64,000 nucleotides of DNA. Origin: Dryocola boscaweniae. Lineage in GTDB: Bacteria > Pseudomonadota > Gammaproteobacteria > Enterobacterales > Enterobacteriaceae. Where the stretch lies: the NCBI RefSeq assembly GCF_025215095.1, contig NZ_JALHAP010000074.1, positions 62,001-126,000 on the forward strand. Reading direction: 5' to 3'. Below are positions 32,401 through 42,841 of this stretch, piece after piece (the stretch's first letter is position 1; every line of letters begins with the position of its first letter). The position numbers were made by a program, and so were the translations under genes. Under the pieces are notes generated by a model that saw only the letters and a list, made by a program, of their open reading frames with translations, was not told where the DNA came from and made no database searches.

Positions 32401-33864
32401 ATGTTCAAGCGGTTGAAAAAAACGCTGGTTGCAACACTGATGACAACCTTACTTGCAGCGCAGACGGTGCCTGCCTTTGCGGATGTGGCCGATCAACTGC
32501 CTGATATGGGGACATCGGCCGGAAGTACGCTGTCAATTGGCCAGGAAATGCAGATGGGCGACTTTTATGTCCGCCAACTGCGCGGCAGCGCTCCTCTGAT
32601 TAACGATCCTTTATTGGTGCAATACATCAATGGCCTGGGTATGCGCCTGGTTAGCCATGCCAATTCGGTCAAGACGCCCTTTCATTTCTTTCTTATTAAT
32701 AATGATGAAATAAACGCCTTCGCCTTCTTCGGCGGCAACGTCGTATTGCACTCCGCTCTGTTCCGCTATGCTGATAACGAAAGCCAGCTCGCCTCGGTTA
32801 TGGCGCACGAAATCTCACACGTCACCCAGCGCCATCTCGCCCGGGCGATGGAAGACCAGAAAAGAAACGCGCCCCTGACATGGGTTGGCGCGCTGGGCTC
32901 TATTCTTCTGGCGATGGCAAGCCCGCAGGCGGGGATGGCGGCCCTGACGGGGACGCTGGCAGGCACGCAGCAGGGCGTGATCAGCTTTACGCAGCAAAAC
33001 GAACAGGAAGCCGATCGCATCGGCATTCAGGTGCTCCAGCGTTCCGGTTTCGACCCGCAGGCGATGCCAACCTTCCTTGAAAAACTGCTCGATCAGGCGC
33101 GCTATTCCACGCGTCCACCTGAAATTTTGCTGACGCACCCCCTACCCGAAAGTCGTCTGGCAGATGCGCGCAACCGTGCAAACCAGATGCGGCCGATTGT
33201 CGTGCAGTCGTCAGAAGATTTTTACATGGCTAAAGCGCGCACGCTCGGCATGTATAATTCCGGGCGCAACCAGCTCAGCAGCGACCTGCTTGACGCCTGG
33301 TCTAAAGGCAATATCCGCGAACAACACGCCGCACAATATGGCCGGGCGCTTCAGGCGATGGAAGCCAAAAACTGGGATGAGGCGCGCAAACAGCTCCAGC
33401 CATTATTGTCAGCCCAGCCTGATAACCAGTGGTATCTCGATTTAGCGACAGATATCGATCTGGGGCAGAACAAAGCGACGGACGCCATTAACCGCCTGAA
33501 AAACGCCCCGGGAATAAAACAGAATCCGGTGCTGCAGCTTAACCTTGCAAACGCCTATGTTCAGGGCGGACAACCAGCCCAGGCCGCAACCATACTTAAC
33601 CGCTACACGTTCTCGCATCCGGATGACGGCAACGGCTGGGATTTGTTAGCGCAAACCGAAGCCGCATTGGGCAATCGCGATCAGGAGCTGGCCGCGCGCG
33701 CTGAAGTCATGGCGCTGGGTGGACGCATCGACCAGGCCATTTCCCTGCTCAGCAGCGCCAGCGCCCAGGTTAAACTCGGCAGTTTGCAGCAGGCCCGCTA
33801 CGATGCACGAATCGATCAGTTCCGTGAATTGCAAAAACGGTTCCTTCAATACCAGAAGATGTAA
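32401..33864 (+). CDS. bepA: periplasmic chaperone/metalloprotease BepA
   Basis: An M48 metallopeptidase that helps assemble LptD and degrades misassembled outer-membrane proteins. The 487-residue precursor starts with a Sec signal peptide (to about residue 27, [10 protein letters not shown]), followed by a protease domain with HEISH at 136-140 and a third zinc ligand Glu in [10 protein letters not shown], then a C-terminal region of TPR repeats (about 310-480). The start is fixed by ATG at 32401 with AGGA just upstream. Confidence 0.97.
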   Translation: MFKRLKKTLVATLMTTLLAAQTVPAFADVADQLPDMGTSAGSTLSIGQEMQMGDFYVRQLRGSAPLINDPLLVQYINGLGMRLVSHANSVKTPFHFFLINNDEINAFAFFGGNVVLHSALFRYADNESQLASVMAHEISHVTQRHLARAMEDQKRNAPLTWVGALGSILLAMASPQAGMAALTGTLAGTQQGVISFTQQNEQEADRIGIQVLQRSGFDPQAMPTFLEKLLDQARYSTRPPEILLTHPLPESRLADARNRANQMRPIVVQSSEDFYMAKARTLGMYNSGRNQLSSDLLDAWSKGNIREQHAAQYGRALQAMEAKNWDEARKQLQPLLSAQPDNQWYLDLATDIDLGQNKATDAINRLKNAPGIKQNPVLQLNLANAYVQGGQPAQAATILNRYTFSHPDDGNGWDLLAQTEAALGNRDQELAARAEVMALGGRIDQAISLLSSASAQVKLGSLQQARYDARIDQFRELQKRFLQYQKM

Positions 33865-33875
33865 CAGGAGTGAAT

Positions 33876-34232
33876 ATGTCCGCAGGCGTCACCATTTATC
33901 ATAATCCACGCTGCTCAAAGAGCCGTGAAACCTTAAGCCTGCTCAAGGCGAACGGCGCAGAGCCTGAAGTTGTGCTGTATCTGGAAACCCCGCCGGATGC
34001 GGATACGCTCAAAGCTCTGCTGAGCAAATTAGGGTTTGCGAGCGCGCGCGATCTGATGCGCCAGAAAGAAGATCTCTATAAAGAGCTGAAACTTTCAGAA
34101 ACGGGATTAAGCGAAGAGCAACTGATTCAGGCGATGGTTGAGAATCCGAAGCTGATTGAGCGACCGATTGTGCTGGCAAACGGCCAGGCGCGTATTGGCC
34201 GCCCGCCCGAGTCGGTGCTTGAGATTTTATAA
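33876..34232 (+). CDS. yfgD: ArsC-family protein YfgD (arsenate reductase-like)
   Basis: A 118-residue glutaredoxin-dependent arsenate reductase-type protein. It begins MSAGVTIYHNPRCSKSRETL with the active cysteine in NPRCSKSR, and has the ERPIVL block with conserved arginine near residue 95, so, unlike YffB, all ArsC residues are present. AGGAG lies five bases before ATG 33876; an earlier GTG at 33870 is too close to it. It follows bepA by 11 bases. Confidence 0.92.
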   Translation: MSAGVTIYHNPRCSKSRETLSLLKANGAEPEVVLYLETPPDADTLKALLSKLGFASARDLMRQKEDLYKELKLSETGLSEEQLIQAMVENPKLIERPIVLANGQARIGRPPESVLEIL

Positions 34233-34247
34233 GGCAGAATAAATGTC

Positions 34248-34307
34248 GGATGGCGCTGTTCCAGCCTACGCTAATGATTTTGTAAGGCAGGTAAGCGAGC
34301 GCCATCC
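34248..34307. repeat. inverted repeat element between yfgD and hda
   Basis: The arms GGATGGCGCT (34248-34257) and AGCGCCATCC (34298-34307) are perfectly complementary over 10 bases around a 40-base centre. The arm sequence is the same core as in the hemF and ppx REP-like units. It lies between convergent genes and may end both transcripts. Confidence 0.65.
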
Positions 34308-34316
34308 ACCGCAAGG

Positions 34317-35018
34317 TTAAAGCCCCAGAATTTCCTTCACAAACGGGATCGTCAGCTTGCGCTGCGCGGTAATAGAAGCGCGGTCGAGCTGATCCAGCGT
34401 CATAAACAGCGTACGCATTTCCCGGTCAAGGCGTTTAAGCAGGAAACGGCCCACGTCTTCCGGCAGTTCGAAACCGCGCAAACGGGCGCGTAATTGCAGC
34501 GCCTGGAGCTTGTCGTCATCCGAAAGCGGCTGCAGCTTGTAAATTTGCCCCCAGTCGAGGCGCGACGCCAGATCCGGCAATCGCAGATTTAACTGGCGAG
34601 GCGGTCTGTCGCCGGTGATCAGAAGGCGGGTTTTTCCTGATTCCAGAATGCGGTTATACAGATTAAAGAGCGCCATTTCCCACAGTTCATCGCCAGCGAT
34701 ACATTCGATATTGTCGATGCACACGAGCGAAAGCTGTTCCATTCCGTCGAGAACCTCCGGCACAAACCAGGTGCGTTTATCCAGCGGCACATAACCTACC
34801 GCTTCGCCCCTTTGCGACAGTTCCGCACAAGCGGCGTGCAGCAAATGGCTACGCCCGCCCCCTTCCCGCGACCAAAAATAGATGTACCCGCTGTGATCCT
34901 GACGGAGCACGGCCTGCAGGGCGGCGAGTAAAGAAGGGTTATCACCCGGCCAGAAACTGGAAAACGTTTCGTCGTCAGGCAAATAGAGTGGCAGTGAAAG
35001 CTGTGCCGGCGTATTCAG
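34317..35018 (-). CDS. hda: DnaA inactivator protein Hda, CUG start
   Basis: A DnaA-related AAA+ protein that, with the DNA clamp, promotes ATP hydrolysis by DnaA (RIDA) and so prevents over-initiation. The 233-residue protein keeps the N-terminal clamp-binding motif QLSLPL and a AAA+ core ([12 protein letters not shown], Walker [11 protein letters not shown], sensor region [10 protein letters not shown]). I start it at CTG 35018, preceded by GAGGTA, because the E. coli protein is known to start at the equivalent CUG. An in-frame ATG at 35033 would put that GAGG inside the coding sequence. Confidence 0.9.
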   Translation of the reverse strand: MNTPAQLSLPLYLPDDETFSSFWPGDNPSLLAALQAVLRQDHSGYIYFWSREGGGRSHLLHAACAELSQRGEAVGYVPLDKRTWFVPEVLDGMEQLSLVCIDNIECIAGDELWEMALFNLYNRILESGKTRLLITGDRPPRQLNLRLPDLASRLDWGQIYKLQPLSDDDKLQALQLRARLRGFELPEDVGRFLLKRLDREMRTLFMTLDQLDRASITAQRKLTIPFVKEILGL

Positions 35019-35117
35019 AAGTACCTCAACCATAACAGGCAGAAAAACGCAGAGAGTTTACCACAGAATTAGGGTGCTGTAGAACCGGGCGGGAGCGCCG
35101 CCCGGCCTGCTGCAAAT

Positions 35118-36404
35118 CTACGATTTTGCGTCGTTTTCTTGCGCATCCAGCACGACTTCTTCCGGACGGATAATGCTGATGAGCTTGAAGATCAGGCTCA
35201 GGCCGACCCCAACGATCGTCGCCAGCGCCATACCTTTCAGTTCTGCTGCGCCAATGTGCACTTTCGCGCCGCTGACGCCGATGATCAGAATCACGGAGGT
35301 CAGAATCAGGTTTTGCGCCTTGCTGTAGTCAACTTTGGATTCGATCAGCACGCGAATACCGGATGCGCCGATCACGCCGTACAGCAGTAAAGAAACGCCG
35401 CCCATAACGGGAACCGGGATAATCTGGATGGCCGCCGCCAGCTTACCGACGCAGGAAAGCAGAATCGCCAGAATGGCCGCCCCGCCGATAACCCAGGTTG
35501 AATAAACGCGGGTTATCGCCATTACGCCGATATTTTCTCCGTAGGTGGTGTTCGGCGTGGAACCGAAGAAGCCGGAGAAAATAGTAGAAACGCCGTTGGC
35601 AAACATCGAACGATGCAGGCCCGGATCGCGAATCAAATCCTTTTTAACGATGTTCGCCGTCACCACAAGGTGACCAACATGCTCAGCGATGACCACCAGC
35701 GCTGCGGGCAAAATGGTGAAGATAGCAAACCATTCGAAGCGCGGCGTGTAGAATGTCGGCAGCGCGAACCAGTGCGCCTCACGGATTGGCGTAACATCTA
35801 CCACGCCCATCACGAAGGAGAGCGCGTAGCCCGCCAGCACGCCGATAAGAATCGGAATAATTGCCAGGAAGCCGCGGAACAGCACGGAGCCAAAGACCGT
35901 TACCGCAAGCGTGACCAGAGAGATGATAATGGTCGTGGAGTCCGGGGAGGCGCCTTCCGCAGGCAGCAGGCCTGCCATGTTCGCCGCAACGCCCGCCAGC
36001 TCAAGACCGATTACCGCAACGATTGCACCCATCGCCGCCGGTGGGAACATCACGTCCAGCCAGCCGGTGCCCGCTTTTTTCACAATCAGCGCCACGATAC
36101 AGAACAACACGCCGCACATGATAAAACCGCCCAGCGCCACTTCGTAACCCAGCGGCAGGAGCAGCAGCACGGGTGAAATAAAGGCAAAGCTTGAGCCCAG
36201 ATACGCCGGAATCTTCCCTTTACAGATAAAGAGATACAGCAGCGTCCCGATACCGTTGAACAGCAAAACGGTGGCCGGGTTGATATGGAACAGAATCGGC
36301 ACCAGCACGGTTGCGCCAAACATGGCGAACAGATGCTGCAAACTTAACGGAATCGTTTGCAATAACGGTGGTCTTTCACTTACCCCGATAGCGCGGCGGG
36401 TCAT
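35118..36404 (-). CDS. uraA: uracil:proton symporter UraA
   Basis: A 428-residue NCS2-family permease importing uracil. It has about 14 membrane segments and the family blocks LQHLFAMFGATVLVP at the N terminus, AIVAVIGLELAG, and FGSTPNTTYGENIGVMAITRV, which includes the substrate-binding region (Glu-rich loop HVGHL lies just before). The ATG at 36404 aligns with E. coli UraA. It follows upp through a terminator-like hairpin, so its expression may be reduced relative to upp. Confidence 0.96.
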   Translation of the reverse strand: MTRRAIGVSERPPLLQTIPLSLQHLFAMFGATVLVPILFHINPATVLLFNGIGTLLYLFICKGKIPAYLGSSFAFISPVLLLLPLGYEVALGGFIMCGVLFCIVALIVKKAGTGWLDVMFPPAAMGAIVAVIGLELAGVAANMAGLLPAEGASPDSTTIIISLVTLAVTVFGSVLFRGFLAIIPILIGVLAGYALSFVMGVVDVTPIREAHWFALPTFYTPRFEWFAIFTILPAALVVIAEHVGHLVVTANIVKKDLIRDPGLHRSMFANGVSTIFSGFFGSTPNTTYGENIGVMAITRVYSTWVIGGAAILAILLSCVGKLAAAIQIIPVPVMGGVSLLLYGVIGASGIRVLIESKVDYSKAQNLILTSVILIIGVSGAKVHIGAAELKGMALATIVGVGLSLIFKLISIIRPEEVVLDAQENDAKS

Positions 36405-36461
36405 GTTGTTTTCCTCTGAGTATTGTTTTAACGAACGACGAGTTTTAAAAACCAAAAAAAA

Positions 36462-36482
36462 GCCGACTTTCGAAGTCGGCTG
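36462..36482 (-). terminator. upp terminator / upp-uraA intercistronic attenuator
   Basis: On the minus strand AGCCGACTT-CGA-AAGTCGGCT is followed by eight T residues. It lies just after upp and 58 bases before uraA, so read-through would be needed for co-transcription. Confidence 0.8.
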
Positions 36483-36487
36483 CTTTT

Positions 36488-37114
36488 TTATTTCGTACCA
36501 AATATCTTGTCGCCGGCATCGCCGAGGCCAGGAATAATGTATCCGTGCTCGTTGAGTCCCTGATCGATGGAAGCTGTATAAAGTTCAACATCCGGGTGCG
36601 CTTTTTCCAGCGCGGCGATACCTTCAGGCGCCGCCACCAGAACCAGCACCTTAATGCTGGTGCAGCCCGCGTTTTTCAGCAGGTCAACGGTGGCAATCAT
36701 TGAACCGCCGGTTGCCAGCATCGGGTCAACCACCAGCGCCATACGCTCTTCGATGTTGGAAACCAGCTTCTGGAAGTAAGGCACCGGCTCCAGCGTTTCT
36801 TCATTACGATAAACGCCAACCACGCTGATACGCGCGCTTGGTACATTTTCCAGCACGCCTTCCATCATGCCCAGACCGGCACGCAGGATGGGCACAACGG
36901 TAATTTTCTTACCTTTGATCTGGTCGATTTCTACCGGGCCGTTCCAGCCTTCGATAGTCACCTTTTCGGTTTCCAGATCCGCGGTAGCTTCGTAAGTCAG
37001 CAGGCTGCCAACCTCTGAGGCGAGTTCACGAAAGCGCTTGGTACTGATGTCCTGCTCACGCATCAGGCCCAGCTTGTGTTTGACGAGTGGGTGTTTCACT
37101 TCCACGATCTTCAT
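36488..37114 (-). CDS. upp: uracil phosphoribosyltransferase Upp
   Basis: It makes UMP from uracil and PRPP (pyrimidine salvage). The 208-residue protein has the PRPP-binding loop [11 protein letters not shown] and the uracil-binding [12 protein letters not shown] near the C terminus. The ATG at 37114 aligns with [20 protein letters not shown]; an open upstream extension to 37213 has no family support. It is paired with uraA and divergent from purMN. Confidence 0.97.
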   Translation of the reverse strand: MKIVEVKHPLVKHKLGLMREQDISTKRFRELASEVGSLLTYEATADLETEKVTIEGWNGPVEIDQIKGKKITVVPILRAGLGMMEGVLENVPSARISVVGVYRNEETLEPVPYFQKLVSNIEERMALVVDPMLATGGSMIATVDLLKNAGCTSIKVLVLVAAPEGIAALEKAHPDVELYTASIDQGLNEHGYIIPGLGDAGDKIFGTK

Positions 37115-37261
37115 ACTCTTTCTCCCCGAGATGTTGGCGACCACAAAAAAAATCGCCGGATTATACCTCTTTTTTGCAGCGAAGCCATTGGTATTGGGGT
37201 TGATCGGGATCAACCAAACTCGAATGAGTATATATCAACAAACTTTCCTCCCGCTTCATAA

Positions 37262-38373
<1,112 letters not shown>

Positions 38374-38374
<1 letters not shown>

Positions 38375-39015
38375 TGAAACACATTGTGGTGCTGATTTCC
38401 GGCAACGGAAGCAATCTTCAGGCGATTATCGATGCCTGCAAGTCCAAAAAGATTAACGACACCCTTTCGGCGGTGTTCAGCAACAAGGCCGACGCGTTTG
38501 GCCTTGAACGCGCGCGAGAGGCCGGGATCCCGGCCCATGCGCTCACCGCCAGTCAGTTTGCCGACCGCGCGGCTTTCGATCGCGAATTAATGCAGGAAAT
38601 CGACGCCTACGCCCCGGATCTGGTGGTGCTTGCCGGCTACATGCGCATCCTCAGCCCGGAATTTGTGGCGCATTACTCCGGCCGCCTCATCAATATCCAC
38701 CCTTCCCTGCTGCCGAAATATCCTGGCCTGCATACCCACCGTCAGGCACTCGATAACGGCGATGAAGAGCACGGCACTTCGGTTCATTTCGTTACGGACG
38801 AACTGGACGGCGGCCCGGTAATTTTACAGGCCAAGGTTCCGGTCTTCGAAGGCGATGACGAAGAAGAAATCACCGCGCGCGTGCAGCATCAGGAACACGC
38901 CATTTATCCGCTGGTCGTCAGTTGGTTTATGGACGGGCGCCTTGAGATGCGTGATAACGCGGCCTGGCTTGATGGGAAAGCACTTCCCCCGCAGGGGCAT
39001 GCGGCAGAAGAATAA
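38374..39015 (+). CDS. purN: phosphoribosylglycinamide formyltransferase PurN
   Basis: GAR transformylase using 10-formyl-tetrahydrofolate. The 213-residue protein has the N-terminal GNGSNLQAI phosphate loop and the catalytic Asn-His-Asp set in INIHPSLLPKYPGLHTH and the later VTDELDGGPV. It is translationally coupled to purM by a TAATG overlap and shares the purMN operator. Confidence 0.97.
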
Positions 39016-39020
39016 AGAGT

Positions 39021-39043
39021 AAGGGGCTACGGCCCCTTTTTTA
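39021..39043 (+). terminator. terminator of purMN
   Basis: The stem AAGGGGC / GCCCCTT around TACG is followed by TTTT, five bases after the purN stop. Confidence 0.85.
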
Positions 39044-39186
39044 CGTCTGTGTTTCAAGAAGCGTCATGCTCAAATTAGCCAAACGTACGACTTTGGCTTT
39101 CGTCGTTGGACATTCCCGGCCAAAGCTCGCCATAATGGCTGGCGTGACGGCATTTTAACGTCCACGAAAACGGAGCGTGAGGGCTA

Positions 39187-41247
39187 ATGGGTCAGGATAA
39201 GCTGTATATCGAAAAAGAACTGAGCTGGTTGTCTTTTAACGAACGTGTACTCCAGGAAGCGGCGGATAAAATCAATCCGCTCATTGAGAGAATGCGTTTT
39301 CTCGGCATCTATTCGAACAACCTTGATGAGTTTTACAAGGTACGTTTCGCCGAGCTGAAACGGCGTATTCTGATCAGTGAAGAACAGGGAACCGCGCCCA
39401 ACTCGCGTCACTTACTTAATAAGATCCAGGCTCGCGTACTGAAGGCCGATCAGGAATTCGATGGGCTGTATAACGATCTGCTGCTGGAGATGGCCCGTAA
39501 TCAGATCTTCCTGATTAACGAACGCCAGCTCTCTGAGAATCAGCAAAAATGGCTGCGCCACTATTTCAAACACTATCTGCGCCAGCACATCACGCCCATT
39601 CTTATCAACCATGACACCGACCTGGTGCAGTTCCTGAAAGACGATTACACCTATCTGGCGGTTGAGATTGTTCGCGGCGCAGACACACGCTATGCCCTGC
39701 TTGAAATCCCGTCCGATAAAGTCCCGCGTTTTGTAAATCTGCCGCCTGAAGCGCCACGCCGCCGCAAACCGATGATTCTGTTGGACAATATTCTGCGCTA
39801 CTGCCTGGATGATATTTTCAAAGGCTTCTTCGATTACGATGCGTTGAACGCCTATTCGATGAAAATGACCCGCGACGCGGAATATGACCTGGTCACCGAA
39901 ATGGAATCCAGCCTGCTTGAGCTGATGTCTTCAAGCCTGAAGCAGCGTCTGACAGCCGAGCCGGTGCGCTTTGTTTACCAGCGCGATATGCCCGATGCGA
40001 TGGTGGAGATGCTGCGCAACAAGCTGACCATCACCAATTACGACTCCATTATTCCCGGCGGCCGCTACCATAACTTCAAGGATTTTATTAACTTCCCAAA
40101 CGTTGGCAAAGCCAATCTGGTTAATAAACCGCTGCCGCGCCTGCGCCACCTCTGGTTCGATAAATTCCGCAACGGCTTTGATGCTATTCGTAATCGCGAC
40201 GTGCTGCTTTATTACCCGTATCACACTTTTGAGCACGTGCTGGAACTGCTGCGTCAGGCCTCGTTCGACCCGAGCGTGCTGGCTATTAAAATCAATATTT
40301 ATCGCGTGGCGAAAGACTCCCGCATTATCGAATCAATGATTCATGCAGCGCACAACGGCAAAAAAGTGACCGTCGTGGTGGAGCTGCAGGCGCGATTCGA
40401 CGAAGAGGCCAATATCCACTGGGCGAAACGCCTGACGGAAGCGGGCGTGCACGTTATCTTCTCGGCGCCCGGCCTGAAGATTCACGCCAAGCTATTTCTT
40501 ATTTCCCGTAAAGAAGACGATGAAGTGGTGCGTTACGCCCACATCGGCACCGGCAACTTTAACGAAAAAACGGCTCGCCTCTACACGGACTATTCGCTGC
40601 TGACCGCCGATGCCCGCATCACTAATGAGGTGCGCCGGGTGTTTAACTTTATTGAAAACCCCTATCGCCCGGTGACGTTTGAGTATCTGATGGTGTCGCC
40701 GCAAAACTCACGTCGGCTGCTCTACGATCTGGTAGATTGCGAAATTGCCAACGCGCAAAACGGCCTGCCTTCAGGCATTACGCTAAAACTCAATAATCTG
40801 GTTGATAAAGGGCTGGTCGACAGGTTATATGCAGCCTCCAGCTCCGGCGTTAAAGTTAATCTGCTGGTGCGCGGCATGTGCTCTTTGATTCCAAATCTTG
40901 AAGGGATTAGCGATAACATTCGCGTGATCAGCATCGTTGACCGTTATCTGGAGCATGACCGTGTTTACGTGTTCGAAAACGGCGGCGACAAAAAAGTCTA
41001 TCTCTCTTCCGCTGACTGGATGACGCGCAACATTGATTACCGCATTGAAGTTGCCGTTGCCATTCTGGACCCGCGTCTGAAGCAGCGGGTGCTGGATATT
41101 ATCGACATTCTGTTTAGCGATACCGTGAAAGCGCGCTATCTCGACAAAGAACTGAGCAATCGCTATGTACCTCGTGGCAACCGCCGCAAGGTGCGTTCGC
41201 AGTTAGCGATCTACGATTACATTAAATCTCTGGAACAACCTGACTAA
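39187..41247 (+). CDS. ppk: polyphosphate kinase 1 Ppk
   Basis: It reversibly polymerises the gamma-phosphate of ATP into polyphosphate and is membrane-associated in E. coli. The 686-residue protein has the four PPK1 domains; the catalytic phospho-histidine is His433 in LKIHAKLFL, with the second HKD-like motif around [11 protein letters not shown]. ppx follows after four bases. Confidence 0.97.
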   Translation: MGQDKLYIEKELSWLSFNERVLQEAADKINPLIERMRFLGIYSNNLDEFYKVRFAELKRRILISEEQGTAPNSRHLLNKIQARVLKADQEFDGLYNDLLLEMARNQIFLINERQLSENQQKWLRHYFKHYLRQHITPILINHDTDLVQFLKDDYTYLAVEIVRGADTRYALLEIPSDKVPRFVNLPPEAPRRRKPMILLDNILRYCLDDIFKGFFDYDALNAYSMKMTRDAEYDLVTEMESSLLELMSSSLKQRLTAEPVRFVYQRDMPDAMVEMLRNKLTITNYDSIIPGGRYHNFKDFINFPNVGKANLVNKPLPRLRHLWFDKFRNGFDAIRNRDVLLYYPYHTFEHVLELLRQASFDPSVLAIKINIYRVAKDSRIIESMIHAAHNGKKVTVVVELQARFDEEANIHWAKRLTEAGVHVIFSAPGLKIHAKLFLISRKEDDEVVRYAHIGTGNFNEKTARLYTDYSLLTADARITNEVRRVFNFIENPYRPVTFEYLMVSPQNSRRLLYDLVDCEIANAQNGLPSGITLKLNNLVDKGLVDRLYAASSSGVKVNLLVRGMCSLIPNLEGISDNIRVISIVDRYLEHDRVYVFENGGDKKVYLSSADWMTRNIDYRIEVAVAILDPRLKQRVLDIIDILFSDTVKARYLDKELSNRYVPRGNRRKVRSQLAIYDYIKSLEQPD

Positions 41248-41251
41248 CGCT

Positions 41252-42793
41252 ATGCCGATAAAAAAACATGCCCCCAGGCCGCAGGAGTTTGCTGCGGTCG
41301 ATCTCGGTTCAAATAGTTTCCACATGGTGATCGCCCGTGTGGTTGACGGCGCGATGCAAATTATCGGGCGCTTAAAGCAACGCGTTCATCTTGCGGACGG
41401 GCTTAACGCTCAGAATGAGTTAAGTGAAGAGGCGATGGAACGCGGTCTTTCATGCCTTGCGCTGTTTGCCGAACGCCTGCAGGGTTTTGCTGCGGAGAAC
41501 GTCTGTATTGTCGGCACGCACAGCCTGCGTGAAGCGGTTAACGCAGAAATATTTCTTAAACGCGCCGAAGAAGTCATCCCCTACCCGATTGAAATTATTC
41601 CCGGTAATGAAGAAGCGCGTCTGATTTTTATGGGCGTTGAGCATACTCAGCCGGAAAAAGGCCGCAAGCTGGTTATCGACATCGGCGGCGGTTCAACCGA
41701 GCTGGTGATTGGTGAGGATTTTGAACCGATACTGGTCGAAAGCCGCCGCATGGGCTGCGTGAGCTTTGGGCAGAATTTCTTCCCAAACGGCATGATTACG
41801 CCTGAAAACTTTAAGCGGGCGCGTCTCGCGGCGGTACAAAAACTGGAGAACCTCTCCTGGCAATATCGTCTGCAGGGCTGGAATGTGGCGATGGGCGCAT
41901 CCGGCACCATCAAAGCCGCGCATGAAGTGCTGGTCAATATGGGCGAGAAGAACGGCATTATCACGCCTGAGCGGCTGGAAATGCTGCGCGACGAAGTGCT
42001 GAAATTTAAAAAATTCAGCTCGATGAGCCTGCCGGGTTTGTCCGATGAGCGTAAAGCGGTGTTTGTGCCCGGTCTTGCCATTCTTTGCGGCGTCTTCGAT
42101 TCACTGGCTATCCGCGAGCTTCGTCTGTCCGACGGAGCGCTGCGCGAAGGGGTGCTATACGAAATGGAAGGCCGTTTCCGTCATCAGGATATTCGCATTC
42201 GTACCGCACAGAGCCTTGCGGATCAGTACCATATCGACAGCGATCAGGCCAAAAGAGTGCTGGAAACAACCGAGCATATTTATCAGCAATGGGAAGTGCA
42301 GAACCCGAGGCTTGCCAACCCGCAAATGGCTGCGCTGTTAAAATGGTCGGCAATGCTGCATGAAGTAGGGCTGAATATTAACCACAGCGGTTTACATCGC
42401 CACTCGGCCTATATTTTGCAACACAGCAACCTGCCCGGTTTTAATCAGGAACAGCAGATGCTTATCGCTTCGCTGGTTCGTTTTCACCGTAAGGGTATCA
42501 AAGTCGATGACTTACCGCGGTTTACGCTGTTTAAGAAAAAACAGTTTTTGCCGCTGATTCAGATTTTGCGCCTGGCCGTGCTGCTCAACAATCAACGGCA
42601 GGCGACGACAACACCGCCTACGCTGGTGCTGGAAACAGAAGAGAATCACTGGACGCTACGTTTCCCGTATGACTGGTTTAGCCAGAATACGCTGGTGCTG
42701 CTTGACCTGGAACGTGAGCAGCAATACTGGAATAACACGCCGGGCTGGAAGCTGAAGATAGAAGAAGAAGCCAGCCCGACAATCGCGGCCTGA
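41252..42793 (+). CDS. ppx: exopolyphosphatase Ppx
   Basis: A processive exopolyphosphatase that also hydrolyses pppGpp (Ppx/GppA family). The 513-residue protein has the actin-like ATPase-fold signatures [16 protein letters not shown] (14-29) and [13 protein letters not shown] (about 143-155), and an HD-like C-terminal domain ([13 protein letters not shown]). Close spacing after ppk shows the ppk-ppx operon. Confidence 0.97.
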   Translation: MPIKKHAPRPQEFAAVDLGSNSFHMVIARVVDGAMQIIGRLKQRVHLADGLNAQNELSEEAMERGLSCLALFAERLQGFAAENVCIVGTHSLREAVNAEIFLKRAEEVIPYPIEIIPGNEEARLIFMGVEHTQPEKGRKLVIDIGGGSTELVIGEDFEPILVESRRMGCVSFGQNFFPNGMITPENFKRARLAAVQKLENLSWQYRLQGWNVAMGASGTIKAAHEVLVNMGEKNGIITPERLEMLRDEVLKFKKFSSMSLPGLSDERKAVFVPGLAILCGVFDSLAIRELRLSDGALREGVLYEMEGRFRHQDIRIRTAQSLADQYHIDSDQAKRVLETTEHIYQQWEVQNPRLANPQMAALLKWSAMLHEVGLNINHSGLHRHSAYILQHSNLPGFNQEQQMLIASLVRFHRKGIKVDDLPRFTLFKKKQFLPLIQILRLAVLLNNQRQATTTPPTLVLETEENHWTLRFPYDWFSQNTLVLLDLEREQQYWNNTPGWKLKIEEEASPTIAA

Positions 42794-42800
42794 GTTATCT

Positions 42801-42831
42801 GCGGCGGATGGCGCTAACGCCTATCCGCCGC
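42801..42831. repeat. REP-like palindrome between ppx and pdeF
   Basis: The arms GCGGCGGAT (42801-42809) and ATCCGCCGC (42823-42831) enclose GGCGCTAACGCCT. It sits between the two convergent genes and is the only feature of the 48-base gap, so it may end both transcripts. Confidence 0.7.
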
Positions 42832-42841
42832 CCTGCCTGAT

